From: Apostichopus japonicus
Lineage: Eukaryota; Echinodermata; Holothuroidea; Aspidochirotida; Stichopodidae
Length of the DNA: 64,000 nt
Assembly (NCBI RefSeq): GCF_037975245.1
Contig: NC_092562.1
Location: forward strand, 17,995,521 to 18,059,520
Direction of reading: 5' to 3'
The notes beneath the pieces are model-generated. The model was given only the letters and a program-made list of their open reading frames with translations, had not been told where the DNA came from and ran no database searches. A program made the translations under genes and the position numbers. Within the stretch, counting starts at the first letter, position 1. Each line of letters begins with the position of its first letter. This document shows positions 12,063 through 25,359 of the stretch, piece after piece.

Positions 12063-12182
12063 AAAGTGGCTTTTGTAACGTCTGATGGTGTACCACGTAA
12101 AGAGAAAATGACGGCTGAGGGAATTATTCTGACCATAGAGAATGTGAATGACGGATACACCTTCACCATAGACTATGAAGAG
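12063..12182 (+). CDS. Downstream exon of the membrane protein (40 codons, phase 0 to 0)
   Basis: Acceptor TTATCCTTACAG ends at 12062 and donor GAG|GTAAAA begins at 12183. The 120-nt exon has no stop and reads KVAFVTSDGVPRKEKM, then TAEGIILTIENV, then NDGYTFTIDYEE. Alternating hydrophobic residues suggest beta strands. In-frame joining to either upstream exon version works (phase 0). No later exon could be found before the low-complexity DNA at 12.65 kb, so the gene is partial, or continues out of recognisable range. Confidence 0.5.
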
Positions 12183-12670
12183 GTAAAAAAACGTTGCTGC
12201 ATGTTTTGTTTGGTCGGTATCTGTACCGAACATAGCGATATTACTCAAAATAAGATTCACTTGAACAAAGTAGGATACTCGATCAGAAGTTTAATTCATA
12301 TTATATTAAATGGAAATTGATCCACAACACAGTGCCGTCGATTAGAGACTTTGTTATCAGTTATTATCAGAAATCTGGTACGGTGGAGGAAGGAGGACAA
12401 GTTCCCCTTTTCATCAATTACATCTGTTTTTGGCCGATAACATATAATATCTCAATAGCGGAAAACATGCTGATAATCCACAAAGTTGCATATCTCATCC
12501 TAAACACCCATCATCAACAACTGATTGTAGGATACATAATAGTACTGAATTAAACTATTGCAACTGTTACCACCTGTGTGCTGACCTTAGTTGTCATAGT
12601 AACAATTTACTTTGATATACTGAACTTGATTACCAGGCGCGTATCCAGGGGGGCGTGGGGGCGCGCGCGT
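12183..12670. other. Non-coding DNA
   Basis: Intron or intergenic DNA after the 12063-12182 exon. The open frame at 12317-12553 shows no motif or codon pattern that supports a gene. Confidence 0.5.
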
Positions 12671-12802
12671 AAGAAAAAGAGGAGAGAAAAAAGAAGAAAA
12701 AAGGGAAAAAAGAGGGGGGGGGAAAGAGGAGGAAGGAGAGGAAGGAAGGGAAAAGAAAAAGAAGAAAGAGAGAAAAAGGAGAAAAGGAGGGAGTAGAAGA
12801 TA
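12671..12802 (+). repeat. Polypurine tract
   Basis: About 130 nt almost purely A and G on this strand (GAAAAAGAGGAGAG-type), preceded by an alternating GCGCGCGCG run at 12660-12669. Such mirror-like purine tracts can form triplex DNA. The Lys/Glu/Arg-rich and, on the other strand, Phe/Ser/Pro-rich open frames are compositional artefacts. Confidence 0.95.
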
Positions 12803-15055
12803 AACGACAAGACTCCGGGAAGAGAAGAGGAACAGTCCTACATACAGCGCTGATCACTATTATATACACAGGGTAGCCAGTGACGGATCGAGGATTACGG
12901 AGGGGGCGTGCGCCTCACCCTACCCCTTACACCGACAACTCCATTTTTGACGTTTCCATTTTTCCTCTCTTACTAATGTATATATTATGTATATTTATAT
13001 GTATATTTATATATATATGTATATATATATATATATAGGGTGTATCATAACGCGTGTGTGTGTGTATGGACGCCTTAATCAATTGTGCTTTGAAACCAAC
13101 TGTGGCTTGTCTCGAACTCGACCGAGTCGTCGGGGAACATGACGCATTTCGGTATTAGACCAGGATCTATATGCGAACTGCACTAGACATATGTCCTTCG
13201 ATGCAACACTGCCATCAAGAGGTAAAATGTTATACCTCCGGACCTGAATGCTCATTGTTACCCCAAACCTAGTACCGTAACTCTTACAATGAATCTAAAA
13301 TAAATTCCGCCTGGAGAATTGAGCACGTCGCCTGTGAATATCAAGTAGTGGATCCAAGGGCGTATCATGGGTGGGGGGGGGGACGGAAGGACCCATCACT
13401 TCTTGAGCTATTTCCCATCTGCATGAAAACGCGCAACCACAACCCTACGCCCACCCCTCTAATCGCTTCCCGATGAGTTACGAAACTTAATTAAAAATCC
13501 GGCAACACACCACTTCATCGATAACAATTGACCGGGTTGTGTATTAGGGACGTCTAGAGGTCGTGCACTGACCTACACGGAGTGTGATCACTCCCGATTT
13601 TGCAATTTCCCAAGATCAGGCCCGAAAAATCAAAGAAATCCCAAGGGCACTGCATTGTATGGATATCTAGCAAATCTAGCGATATCTAGGGATGAAAATC
13701 CCAAGATCTTCCCTAAACTGAAGGCAGATAAAGAATCGAAGCCTTCAGTGTGTAATGAACTTGAAACTATGCGTCTTTCGAAATGAAAAGAACATGGGGC
13801 AAAGTAGCGTAACTTCTATGGGCTCGGACCGTGCTGAGCCGGTGGCCCCGACCAAAAGGGGGCCCCCGCTATACTGATGCACAGAAAAGGGTTACCTCTT
13901 TGGAAAAGGAGGGCCCGTTTTACTGGGAAAGAAAAACTCATGCAAGACTGAATAATATATATATTTTCACGTGATACGGAATACGGACATCATGATCATG
14001 GGCTCATTGGGTATTAATGTCTGTATGGAGCTAGTTGTGTTATTTATTATTATAATGAAAATAAAGTATGTAATTTAAAACCCAATTCCAGCCAATGTTG
14101 TACTGAGTAAAACATCGGGACATATGATTTTTGAAAATTTCTAAAACAATAACCCAACACCCAACAGACTTGAAACTGCGTTCATTTGATAAAGAAGGCA
14201 AGGCTTTCATATAAATATAAAAGGTAAGAATAAAGATGCCTTCGGTGTATCTGGTAAGTATAAAAGCACAGGAAATTAGGCTTAGATGGAGACAAAGTTT
14301 CAACCGAAATTAGGCCTCTGCTTAAGTTTGATTACTGTATTCCTACAGTAGTCTCCATTTAACTCAATACAGTAGGGGTGTGGCGCACCTTCCCACCCCC
14401 CCCCCCCTTGGCAAAAAAAAAATCGTCGTACGCTCCGCGCCAACCGATGGTGGCGTTACGCTTAAAGAGTATCAAGTAGTGCGTTACACCTATATTACCT
14501 ACTCACCCCCCCCCCCCCTTGTGAACACCCTGCGGACACCCTTGCTTGGACCTCCTGGTAGGGGGCCCCTTTGGGACAGGAGCCCCTCCAGGCTCATCGT
14601 TACGCCACATTATTTCAGTCTAATATCAATTATTCGAATGCTTAAAGCAAACAGCAGATTATTACCTGATATCAGTGAGCATGAAAATGGCGTTCCGCGG
14701 GATGAACAGCCTCCAAACTGTAGATGTGTGTAGTGTTCGGTTGCGGAAATATTTGGTATATTTTCATATTCCTTCAACGAAGTTTTATAGTAGCCGTTAT
14801 AAGAGGTTTTAATATTTGTACACCAATAAATTAACTATGTCTGAATTTTTCCAGCACCACCATTCTTCATCATACTTCATTCTACTCGTGCAATTTTGAC
14901 CGGTCTGTTAGGGGTTAAAGGGGTTTTTTCTATATTGGTTGTCCATAGATGAAATTTTGTGCAACATTATGGGTATGTTTTGAAGTGAATTTATTCATGA
15001 GAATTGTGAATTTTCAAATTCTGAACGAATAATAGGCTTCAAACCTTGACAAGTG
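12803..15055. other. Non-coding region with TA and C-rich low complexity
   Basis: A (TA)n tract at 12977-13037, a G-run at about 13371-13382, and C-runs at about 14394-14408 and 14507-14519 inside a GC-rich patch (14380-14610). No gene is supported. The 117-codon frame at 14380-14733 is proline runs from C homopolymers. Confidence 0.65.
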
Positions 15056-15155
15056 NNNNNNNNNNNNNNNNNNNNNNNNNNNNNNNNNNNNNNNNNNNNN
15101 NNNNNNNNNNNNNNNNNNNNNNNNNNNNNNNNNNNNNNNNNNNNNNNNNNNNNNN
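15056..15155. other. Assembly gap of exactly 100 N
   Basis: Exactly 100 N is the usual scaffolding placeholder, so true distance and adjacency across this point are unknown. Confidence 0.98.
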
Positions 15156-15576
15156 TACATCAGGTTTTTGGTCACACATACATAGGTTCCAGCATAAGCA
15201 AGGCAGACACATGTTCCATAAGCAATCACTATATCCAGTCACATATTATTGCAAGTTTAGATGAGGTATCTACCATACTATAAGCAATCAATATCTCAAG
15301 GCAAATATGATTGCAAGTTTGGGTTAAGTATCAACCATACCCTAAACCATCATTTTTTTCTGTCACATATGATTTAAAAGCAAAGAAATGCTTTAAACTT
15401 TAAAAACTTGCAAACAGTATTGGTATGTACTGTCAAATGTCATGCTTCCCGAATGGACTTGATGGTTATGTTCATTAAAATTTTTTACAATTTCCCAGTT
15501 TGTAATATATATACAACTTCTTTTCTGAGTATGTATAAGCAGGTAATTGTAGTATATTGTTTCCAGAAAGACTATA

Positions 15577-15806
<230 letters not shown>

Positions 15807-15866
15807 CTCTCACTCGACCTGGATTACGTGGACATTCGTTAGTATCCCACCGCGCTATGTGGACAC

Positions 15867-15989
15867 CAACCGATTATGTGGACATTCGATGTCCACGTAA
15901 CGCAGTTGCTCTAAACAGGCTCTACCCCCCACAAAACATACGCTCCTAGTGAAATTACGAACTTTTATTTTTGTCCACATAATCGGTTG
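15867..15989. repeat. 17-bp perfect inverted repeat plus related ATGTGGAC words
   Basis: CAACCGATTATGTGGAC at 15867-15883 is the exact reverse complement of 15973-15989. Further TACGTGGACAT/ATGTCCACGTA words lie at about 15824-15834 and 15889-15899, and a GTCCACATAATC at about 16039. Probably the remains of a small inverted-repeat element just upstream of exon A. Confidence 0.75.
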
Positions 15990-16072
15990 AAAGTGATTTT
16001 AATCATTCCAAAATTCGCATAGCGCCCTCAAATTTCCGGTCCACATAATCTTGTACAGCAGCTTAACATCTA

Positions 16073-16204
16073 AATGAGCGTGAGCAAGCACCGTCGCTAC
16101 AGTATCTGAATGAGAAAGCCGACGCCTTCAAGTTTGCTAATGATCTTACTCGTCACTTTTACGTAATACAGTCTACGGCCGAAGTTTACTCAACTTTATT
16201 CAAG
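16073..16204 (+). CDS. Exon A: 5' exon of the inferred array gene
   Basis: Forty-four codons free of stops and clearly protein-like (NEREQAPSLQYLNEKADAFK, then FANDLTRHFYVIQS, then TAEVYSTLFK), ending in phase 0 at donor AAG|GTTAGT. The frame matches exon B, whose copies start in phase 0, so A to B joins as STLFK-AMERALEV. The domain is not recognised; it looks alpha-helical. The 5' boundary is unclear: TAA at 16064-16066 lies just upstream in frame, and the nearby ATG at 16074 is in another frame and stops after 11 codons. Either a weak acceptor lies just inside, or an indel has broken the start. Confidence 0.55.
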
Positions 16205-17059
16205 GTTAGTACAGTTGTTTGAATGGTATAACTCTAACGATAGGGTGTCGGATAACACTATCGTGAAGTTCATGCTGGATATTATTATAGGTACGGTCCT
16301 AAAAGAGTACCGGAATTAATTCTGCAGTTGGCATAGAGACCTACGAAAGAAGCGAGAAGTTTTCATAACGTAGAGCCTATGAATTACACTGTAGTTACAT
16401 CGGCTAGTATTGATAATATTAACGTTAACGTTAGGCTGTACTACGGCTAACTTAATTACTCTGTTCGAGTGTTGGCTTACACTAGTTGTAAATTACGGTA
16501 CGCTGACCTTAAAAAAAGGTTAGGCCTACATGCATGCATACTGGCGAGAAAAAATGTATTGTCAGTTTGGTTGTTTTCGTAGCTTATAGTGGTAGTTATC
16601 TTTCGAAAGGAAACACTGCAGCCTTTCATGTGAATGCGTTTTGTTTACTTTAGTTTGAGGAATGACAGTCCTAATAAATGTAGACTATAGACTGTGTCAT
16701 GTAAACAATGTGCTAATAAATGCACTGTTTGCCCCAAGGACTTAATGTTGTTGTGCCTACATGCACAAACAAGCCTTAACCAAAAAAAGGTTTACTAATT
16801 GGGTAAATGTTGAACATTCACTGAGATTATGTTACTATCTTTTTAAGTGGGCCTATCCTTACTCCCGGCCCTAGGTTACCCTTAGTCATTATTCATGGAC
16901 AGCTTCTCAGAGTGGCAAATAGACGCCCGAAAGCTGTCATAGTTTTCATGATGGTCTTGGTGCGGTGCAAAATCATGCATAGGCTACTCCATATTAGTTT
17001 GGCCACTAGCTGTACCCTATCAGATTTAGGCCCAAACCAACAACTGTTCATCTATAGAT
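16205..17059. other. Intron-like sequence between exon A and the array
   Basis: No further exon recognised. Several short GGTATAACTC and GTACGGT words occur, but nothing supported as a gene. Confidence 0.5.
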
Positions 17060-17725
17060 AATAAAACAGATAAGGTAGGCTACTCTTGTACAGTTTTGAT
17101 TTTCTAGCCATCCCAGATGACTGTATAAATCCTACACTGTTAATATCTCCTTTTCCAGTCTCTAGGGACAATAGTTTTGTGAGTGAATCAATTGAACTTA
17201 ATTTCAAGCCATGTTCGTAGCACTCTTGACTTGTACTCCTAACATTGTACTCTTGTACAGTTTCAGATTGTGTGGACAATGCTTAATGCTTACTGTGCAC
17301 TCTATTTTCTACTTTTAGAAATTAATCCAGTTACATTCAGTTATTGCCAGGAACTGCAGAACATGATCTAGGTTAAAGCACAATTAATCTTAGGATTTTG
17401 TCTCAAATATACCCACTGCAACTGTTGCTAAAGTACACACATGTTTGAATTGCGTAGAATATAGAACCTGTACATTTTCCTAAATATTATAGATTTTCAA
17501 GTGCTGTCAAATCTGGCATAGTAACTCCACATTTCTTACTGTGTATACCTTCTTCATTTTACACATGTTTGGATATTGTGGACAATATAACCTATTCATT
17601 CTATATTGCAGATGAATATCAATTATTAAATATCATATTATAATAAAAAGGGGTGATTCTATTTTCCATTAACCAGCTGTATCAAGGCAATGTAGTTAAT
17701 GACTTTATATATGCTTTTTCAACAG

Positions 17726-17792
17726 GCAATGGAAAGGGCTCTTGAAGTGTTCCAACCATTTCTTTTCCTGAAGATGGACGTTAATATCACTG
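17726..17792 (+). CDS. Exon B1, founder-type copy of the duplicated 67-nt exon
   Basis: Acceptor GCTTTTTCAACAG, 67 nt, donor ACTG|GTAGGTTA. Reads AMERALEVFQPFLFLK then MDVNIT and one extra G, so it enters in phase 0 and leaves in phase 1. Copies 3, 7, 8, 10, 12, 14 and 16 encode the same 22 residues. Others differ mildly: F to L, K to E and V to G in copy 2; K-M to K-I in 4; L to P and K to E in 5; V to I in 6; L to V and F to C in 15. No copy has a stop. Copy 2 lost the donor (GGAGGT). Copies 9, 11 and 13 are truncated after MDI and fused to spacer. Because 67 is not a multiple of three, two B exons cannot be included in series in frame. Confidence 0.6.
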
Positions 17793-17938
17793 GTAGGTTA
17801 AATGAGGGCAATGAATTGAAGTTAATTGTGTAATAAACAGATTAGAAGATCAATGACTGCTTCAGATACGATTGTCATTGTGTGAGTTACCCGATCTGAA
17901 TCAGCCTTAACCTTCAACACTAATATCTCCTTTTCCAG

Positions 17939-18002
17939 TCTCTGGGACAATTGTTTTGTAAGTGAATCAATTGAACTTAGGTTCAAGCACAATCAGGCCA
18001 TG
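17939..18002 (+). CDS. Exon-like piece C (representative copy)
   Basis: After acceptor CTCCTTTTCCAG. In open copies such as 19052 or 26272 it reads, in phase 1 after B, a residue then SGDNSFVSESIELRF and KHNQA, ending near a donor-like GTATGT or GTTTGT. In this copy and the one at about 20038, one G of the GGGG run is missing, and TAA follows within eight codons. Other length variants (about 21025, 23613, 24594) differ by exactly three bases and keep the frame. It resembles the start of the terminal exon (E-x-I-E-L). Confidence 0.4.
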
Positions 18003-18150
18003 TTTGTAGTCACTTGTACTGTACTCTTAACATTGTACTCTTGTACAGTTTCAGATTGTGTGGACAATGCTTAATGTGTACTTTACCTTGTAACTAGTCT
18101 AATCATAATAGGCATGAACGAAAAAATTTAAATACTGTGACTCCTCTTTC

Positions 18151-18215
18151 AGTCTTTGCAGACAATATTTGTCCAAATGAATCAATTGAACTTAAGTTCA
18201 AGCACAAGCAAACCA
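18151..18215 (+). CDS. Exon-like piece C' (representative copy)
   Basis: After acceptor CTCCTCTTTCAG, phase 1. Reads FADNICPNESIEL, then KFKHKQ (KFKHNQ in most copies), and runs to a donor-like GTTAGT. It is a paralogue of C within the same unit. CCAAATGAATCAATTGAACT here matches 16 of 20 bases of CCAACTGAATACATTGAGCT in the terminal exon at 58426, in the same phase. Confidence 0.4.
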
Positions 18216-18435
18216 TGTTAGTATTTACTTGAGCTCCTAACATTGTACTCTTATACAATTTCAGATTGTGTGGACAATGCTTACAATAGTCTTGTAAGTG
18301 AATCAATTGAACTTAGGTTCAAGCACAATCAAGCCATGTATGTAGTCACTTGTACTCCTAACATTGTACTCTTATACAGTTTCAGATTGTGTGGACAATG
18401 CTTACTGTGCACTTCACTCTATTTTGTACTTTTAG

Positions 18436-18491
18436 AAATTAATCCAGTTGTTACATTCAGTTATTGCCAGGAACTGCAGAACATGATATAG
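18436..18491 (+). CDS. Exon-like piece E, possible alternative terminal exon (representative copy)
   Basis: After acceptor TTTTGTACTTTTAG. In phase 1 it reads E-INPVVTFSYCQELQNMI and TAG, so a B to E splice would end the protein at once. An ATAATAAAG polyadenylation-like word appears in several units a few hundred bases downstream (for example about 22698). C-Q-E-L-Q-N resembles C-L-E-L-N-N in the terminal exon at 58426. Whether E is ever used is unknown. Confidence 0.35.
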
Positions 18492-21400
18492 GTTAAAGCA
18501 CAATTAATCTTAGGTTTTTGTCCAAACAATACCCACTGCAACTTTTGCTAAAGTGCACACTTGTTTGGATTGTGTAGAATATAGAACCTGTACATTCTCC
18601 TAAATATTATAGATTTTCTAGTGCAGTCAAATCTGGCATAGTAACTCCACATTTCTTACTGTACCTTCTTCATTTTACACATGTTTGGATATTGTGGACA
18701 ATATAACCTATTCATTCTATATCGCAGATTAATATCAATTATTAAATATCATATTATAATGAAAAAGGTGATTCTATTTTCCATTAACCAGCTGTATCAA
18801 GGCAATGTAGTTAATGACTTTATATATTCTTTTTCAACAGGCAATGGAAAGGGCTCTTGAAGTGCTCCAACCATTCCTTTTCCTTGAGATGGACGGTAAT
18901 ATCACTGGGAGGTTAACTGAGGGCAATGACTTTAAGTTAATTGTGTATTAAACAGATTAGAAGATTAGTGACTGCTTTGGTTCAATTGTCGTTGTGTAAG
19001 TTACCCGATCTGAATCAGTCTTAACCTTAAACATTAATATCTCATTTTCCAGTCTCTGGGGAAAATAGTTTTGTAAGTGAATCAATTGAACTTAGATTCA
19101 AGCACAATCAAGACATGTTTGTAGTCACTTGTACTCCTAACATTGTACTCTTGTACAGTTTCAGATTGTGTGGATAATGCTTAATGTGTACTTTACCTTG
19201 TAACTAGTCTAATCATAATAGGCATGAACAAAAAAAAAAATACTGTGACTCCTCTTTCAGTCTTTGCAGTCAATATTTGTCCAAATGAATCAATTGAACT
19301 TAAGTTCAAGCACAATCAAACCACGTTAGTATTTACTTGAGCTCCTAACATTGTACTCTTATACAGTTTCAGACTGTGTGGACAATGCTTACCGTGCACT
19401 CTATTTTGTACTTTTAGAAATTAATCCAGTTCTTACATTCAGTTATTGCCAGAACTGCAGAATATGATACTGTATAGGTTAAAGCGTAAATAATCTTAGA
19501 GTTTTTTCTGAACAATACCCACTGCAATTGTTGCTAAAGTGCGCACTTGTTTGGATTGTGTTGAATATAGAACCTGTACATTTTCCTAAATATGATAGAT
19601 TTCTAGTGCAGTCAAATCTGGCATAGTAATTCCACATTTCTTAATGTACCTTCTTCATTGTACACAGGTTTGGATATTGTGTACAATATAACCTATTCAT
19701 TCTATATTGCAGATTAATATTAATTATTAAATATTATAATGTAATAAAGCATGTGATTCTATTTTCCATTAACCAGCTGTATCAAGGCAATGTAGTTAAT
19801 GATTTTATATATGCTTTTTCAACAGGCAATGGAAAGGGCTCTTGAAGTGTTCCAACCATTTCTTTTCCTGAAGATGGACGTTAATATCACTGGTAGGTTA
19901 ACTGAGGGCAATGAATTGAAGTTAATTGTGTAATAAGCAGATTAGAAGATCAATGACTGCTCAGTTACGATTGTCATTGTGTGAGTTACCCGATCTGAAT
20001 CAGCCTTAACCTTCAACACTAATATCTCCTTTTCCAGTCTCTGGGACAATTGTTTTGTAAGTGAATCAATTGAACTTAGGTTCAAGCACAATCAGGCCAT
20101 GTTTGTAGTCACTTGTACTCCTAACATTGTACTCTTGTACAGTTTCAGATTGTGTGGACAATGCTTAATGTGTACTTTACCTTGTAACTAGTCTAATCTT
20201 AATAGGCATGAACGAAAAAACTTAAACACTGTGACTCCTCTTTCAGTCTTTGCAGACAATATTTGTCCATATGAATCAATTGAACTTAAGTTCAAGCACA
20301 ATCAAACCATGTTAGTATTTACTTGAGCTCCTAACATTGTACTCTTATACAGTTTCAGATTGTGTGGACAATGCTTACTGTGCACTTCACTCTATTTTGT
20401 ACTTTTAGGAATTAATCCAGTTGTTACATTCAGTTATTGCCAGGAACTGCAGAACATGATATAGGTTAAAGCACAATTAATCTTAGGTTTTTGTCCAAAC
20501 AATACCCACTGCAACTTTTGCTAAAGTGCACACTTGTTTGGATTGTGTAGAATATAGAACCTGTACATTCTCCTAAATATTATAGATTTTCTAGTGCAGT
20601 CAAATCTGGCATAGTAACTCCACATTTCTTACTGTACCTTCTTCATTTTACACAAGTTTGAATATTGTGGACAATATAACCTATTCATTCTATATTGCAG
20701 ATTAATATCAATTATTAAATATCATATTAAAATAATAAAAGGTGATTCTATTTTCCATTAACCAGCTGTATCAAGGCAAAGTAGTTAATGACTTTATATG
20801 CTTTTTCAACAGGCAATGGAAAGGGCTCTTGAAGTGTTCCAACCATTTCTTTTCCTGAAGATTGACGTTAATATCACTGGTAGGTTAACTGAGGGCAATG
20901 ACATGCAGTTAATGTGTAATAAACAGATTAGAAGATTAAAGACTGCTTCAGTTACGATTGTCGTTGTGTAAGTTACCCGATCTGAATCAGCCTTAACCTT
21001 CAACATAAATATCTTCTTTTCCAGTCTCTGAAGAATGTTTTGTAATTGAAACAATTGAAATTACGTTCAAGCACACTCAAGCCTGTTTGTAGTCACTTGT
21101 ACTCCTAACATTGTACTCTTGTACAGTTTCAGATTGTGTGGACAATGATTAATGTGTACTTTACCTTGTAACTGGTCTAATCAAAATAGGCATGAATGAA
21201 ACAATTTAAACACTGTGACTCCTCCTTCAGTCTTTGCAGACAATATTTGTCCAAATGAATCAATTGAAGTAAAGTTCAAGCACAATCAAACCATGTTAGT
21301 ATTAACTTGAGCTCCTAACATTGTACTCTTGTACAATTTCAGATTGTGTGGACAATGCTTACTGTGCACTCTATTTTGTTCTTTTAGAAATTAATCCAGT

Positions 21401-24400
21401 TCTTACATTCAATTAATGCCAGGAACTGCAGAACATGATAAAGTCTAAAGCACAATTAATCTTAGGTTTTTGTCTCAAAAATACCCACTGCAACTGTTGC
21501 TAAAGTACACACATGTTTGGATTGTGTAGAATATAGAACCTGTACATTTTCCTAAATATTATAGATTTTTAGTGCACCCAAATCTGGCATAGTAACTCCA
21601 CATTTCTTCATGTTCCTTCTTCATTGTACACATGTTTGGATCTTGTGGACAATATAACCATTTCATTCTATAATGTAGATTAATATCAATTATTAAATAT
21701 CATATTATAACAAAAAAGGTGATTCTATTTTCCATTAATCAGCTGCATCAAAGCAATGTAGTTAATGACTTTATATACTTTTCAACAGGCAATGGAAAGG
21801 GCTCCTGAAGTGTTCCAACCGTTCCTTTTCCTTGAGATGGACGTTAATATCACTGGTAGGTTAACTGAGGGCAATGACTTTAAGTTAATTGTGTATTAAA
21901 CATATTAGAAGATTAATGACTGCTTTAGTTCAATTGTCGTTGTGTAAGTTACCTGATCTGAATCAGTCTTAACCTTAAACATTAATATCTCATTTTCCAG
22001 TCTCTTGGGAAAATAGTTTTGTAAGTGAATCAATTGAACTTAGATTCAAGCACAATCAAGCCATGTTTGAAGTCACTTGTACTCCTAACATTATACTCTT
22101 GTACAGTTTCAGATTGTGTGGACAATGCTTAATGTGAACTTTACCTTGTAACTGGCCTAAAAACAAAATAGGCATGAACGAAACAATTTAAAAACTGTGA
22201 CTCCTCTTTCAGTCTTTGCAGACAATATTTGTCCAAATAAATCAATTGAAGTAAAGTTCAAGCACAATCAAGCCATGTTAGTATTAACTTGCGCTCCTAA
22301 CATTGTACTCTTATACAATTTCAGATTGTGTGGACAATGCTTACTGTGCACGCTATGTTGTACTTGTAGAAATTAATCCAGTTCTTTCATTCAGCTATTG
22401 CCAGGAACTGCAGATCATGATATAGGTTAAAGCACAATTAATCTTAGGGTTTTATCTCAACAATACCCACTGCAACTGTTGCTAAAGTGCACCCATGTTT
22501 GGATTGTGTAGAATATAGAACCTGTACATTTTCCTAAATATTATAGTTTTACTACTGTAGTGCAGTCAAATATGGCAAAGTAACTCCACTTTTCTTACTG
22601 TACCTTCTTCATTGTACACAGGTTTTGGGAATTGTGGACAATATAACCTATTCATTCTATATTGCAGATGAATATCAATTATTAAATATTATAATATAAT
22701 AAAGCATGTGATTCTATTTTCCATTCACCAGCTGTATCAAGGCAATGTAGTTAATGACTTTATATACTTTTCAACAGGCAATGGAAAGGGCTCTTGAAGT
22801 GTTCCAACCATTCCTTTTCCTAAAGATGGACATTAATATCACTGGTAGGTTAACTGAGGGCAATGACTTGAAGTTAATTGTGCAATAAACAGATTAGAAG
22901 ATTGATGACTGCTTCAGTTACGATTGATGTTGTGTAAGTTACCCGATCTGCAAACAGCCTTAAACTTCAACATTAATATCTCCTTTTCCAGTCTCTGGGC
23001 ACAATCGTTTTGTAAGTGAATCAATTGAACTTAGGTTCAAGCACACTCAAGCCTGTTTGTAATCACTTGTACTCCTAACATTGTACTCTTGTACAGTTTC
23101 AGATTGTGTGGACAATGCTTAATGTGTGCTTTACCTTGTAACTGGTCTAATCAAAATAAGCATGAACGAAACGATTTAAACACTGTGACTCCTCCTTCAG
23201 TCTTTGCAGACAATATTTGTCCAAATGAATGAATTGAAGTAAAGTTCAAGCACAATCAATATAACCTATTCATTCTATATTGCAGATTAATATCAATTAT
23301 TAAATATTATAATATATTAAAGCAAGTGATTATATTTTCCATTAACCAACCAGCTGTAGCAATGCAATGTAGTTAATGACTTTGTATATGCTTTTTTAAC
23401 AGGCAATGGAAAGGGCTCTTGAAGTGTTCCAACCATTCCTTTTCCTGAAGATGGATGTTAATATCACTGGTAGGTTAACTGAGGGCAATGACTTGAAGTT
23501 AATTGTGTAGTAAACAGATTAGATTAATGACTGCTTCAGTTACGATTGTCGTTGTGTAAGTTACCCGATCTGAAACAGCCTTAACCTTAAACATTGATAT
23601 CTCCTTTTCCAGTCTCTGAAGATAGTTTTGTAATCGAATCAATTGAACTTAGGTTCAAGCACACTCAAGCCTGTTTGTAGTCACTTGTACTCACTAACAT
23701 TGCACTCTTGTACAGTTTCAGATTGTGTGGACAATGCTTAATGTGTATTTTACCTAGTTACTGGCCTAATCAAAATAGGCATGAATGAAACAATTTAAAT
23801 ACTGTGACTCCCTTTCAGTCTTTACAGACAATATTCGTCATAATAAATCAATTGAGCTTAAGTTCAAGCACAATCAAGCCATGTTAGTATTAACTTGCGC
23901 TCCTAACATTGTACTCTTATACAATTTCAGATTGTGTGGACAATGCTTACTGTGCGCGCTATGTTGTACTTGTAGAAATTAATCCAGTTCTTTCATTGAG
24001 CTATTGTCAGGAACTGCAGATCATGATATAGGTTAAAGCACAATTAATCTTAGGTTTTTGTCTCAACAATACCCACTGCAACTGTTGCTAAAGTACACAC
24101 ATGTTTGGACTGTGTAGAATATAGAACCTGTACATTTTCCTAAACATTATAGATTTTCTAATGCAGTCAAATCTGGCAAAGTAACTCCACATTTCTTACT
24201 GTACCTTCTTCATTGTACACAGGTTTTGGGAATTGTGGACAATATAACCTATTCATATTATATTGCAGATGAATATCAATTATTAAATATTATAATATAA
24301 TAAAGCATGTGATTCTATTTTCCATTCACCAGCTGTATCAAGGCAATGCAGTTAATGGCTTTGTATGCTTTTTAAACAGGCAATGGAAAGGGCTCTTGAA

Positions 24401-25359
24401 GTGTTCCAACCATTCCTTTTCCTAAAGATGGATGTTAATATCACTGGTAGGTTAACTGAGGGCAATGAGTTGAAGTTGATTGTGTAATAAACAGATTAGA
24501 AGATTAATGACTGCTTCAGTTACGATTGACGTTGTATAAGTTACCCGATCTGAAAACAGCCTTAACCTTAAACATTCATATCTTCTTTTCCAGTCTCTGA
24601 AGAATGTTTTGTAATTGAAACAATTGAACTTAGGTTCAAGCATACTCAAGCCATGTTTGTAGTCACTTGTACTCCTAACATTGTACTCTTGTACAGTTTC
24701 AGATTGTGTGGACAATGCTTAATGTGTATTTTACCTAATTACTGGCCTAATCAAAATAGGCATGAATGAAACAATTTAAATACTGTGACTCCTCTTTCAG
24801 TCTTTGCAGACAATATTCGTCCAAATCAATCAATTGAAGTAGAGTTCAAGCACAATCAAGCCATGTTAGTATTAACTTGCGCTCCTAACATTGTACTCTT
24901 ATACAATTTCAGATTGTGTGGACAATGCTTACTGTGCACTCTATTTTGTACTGTTATAAATTAATCCAGTTCTTACATTCAGCTAATGCCAGGAACTGCA
25001 GATCATGGTATAGGTTAAAGCACAATTAATCTTAGGTTTTTGTCTCAACAATACCCACTGCAACTGTTGCTAAAGTGCACACTTGTTTGGATTGTGTAGA
25101 ATATAGAACCTGTACATTTTCCTAAGTATTATAGATTTTCTAGTGCAGTCAAATCTGGCATAGTAACTCCACATTTCTTACTGTACCTTCTTCATTGTAC
25201 ACAGGTTGTGATATTGTGGACAATATAACCTATTCATTCTATATTGCAGATGAATATCAATTATTAAATATTAGAATACAATAAAGAATGTGATTCTATT
25301 TTCCATTAACCAACTGTATCAAAGCAATGTAGTTAATGACTTTATATACTTTTCAACAG

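Noticed and set aside
12063-12182. Firm assignment to a BRICHOS-type protein
   Set aside because: The membrane-plus-beta layout is compatible, but the conserved cysteines cannot be seen in the available exons.
12578-12869. Lys/Arg/Glu-rich and Phe/Ser/Pro-rich frames
   Set aside because: They come from the polypurine tract and have no other support.
14380-14733. 117-codon proline-rich frame
   Set aside because: Its proline runs come from C homopolymers, and nothing else supports coding.
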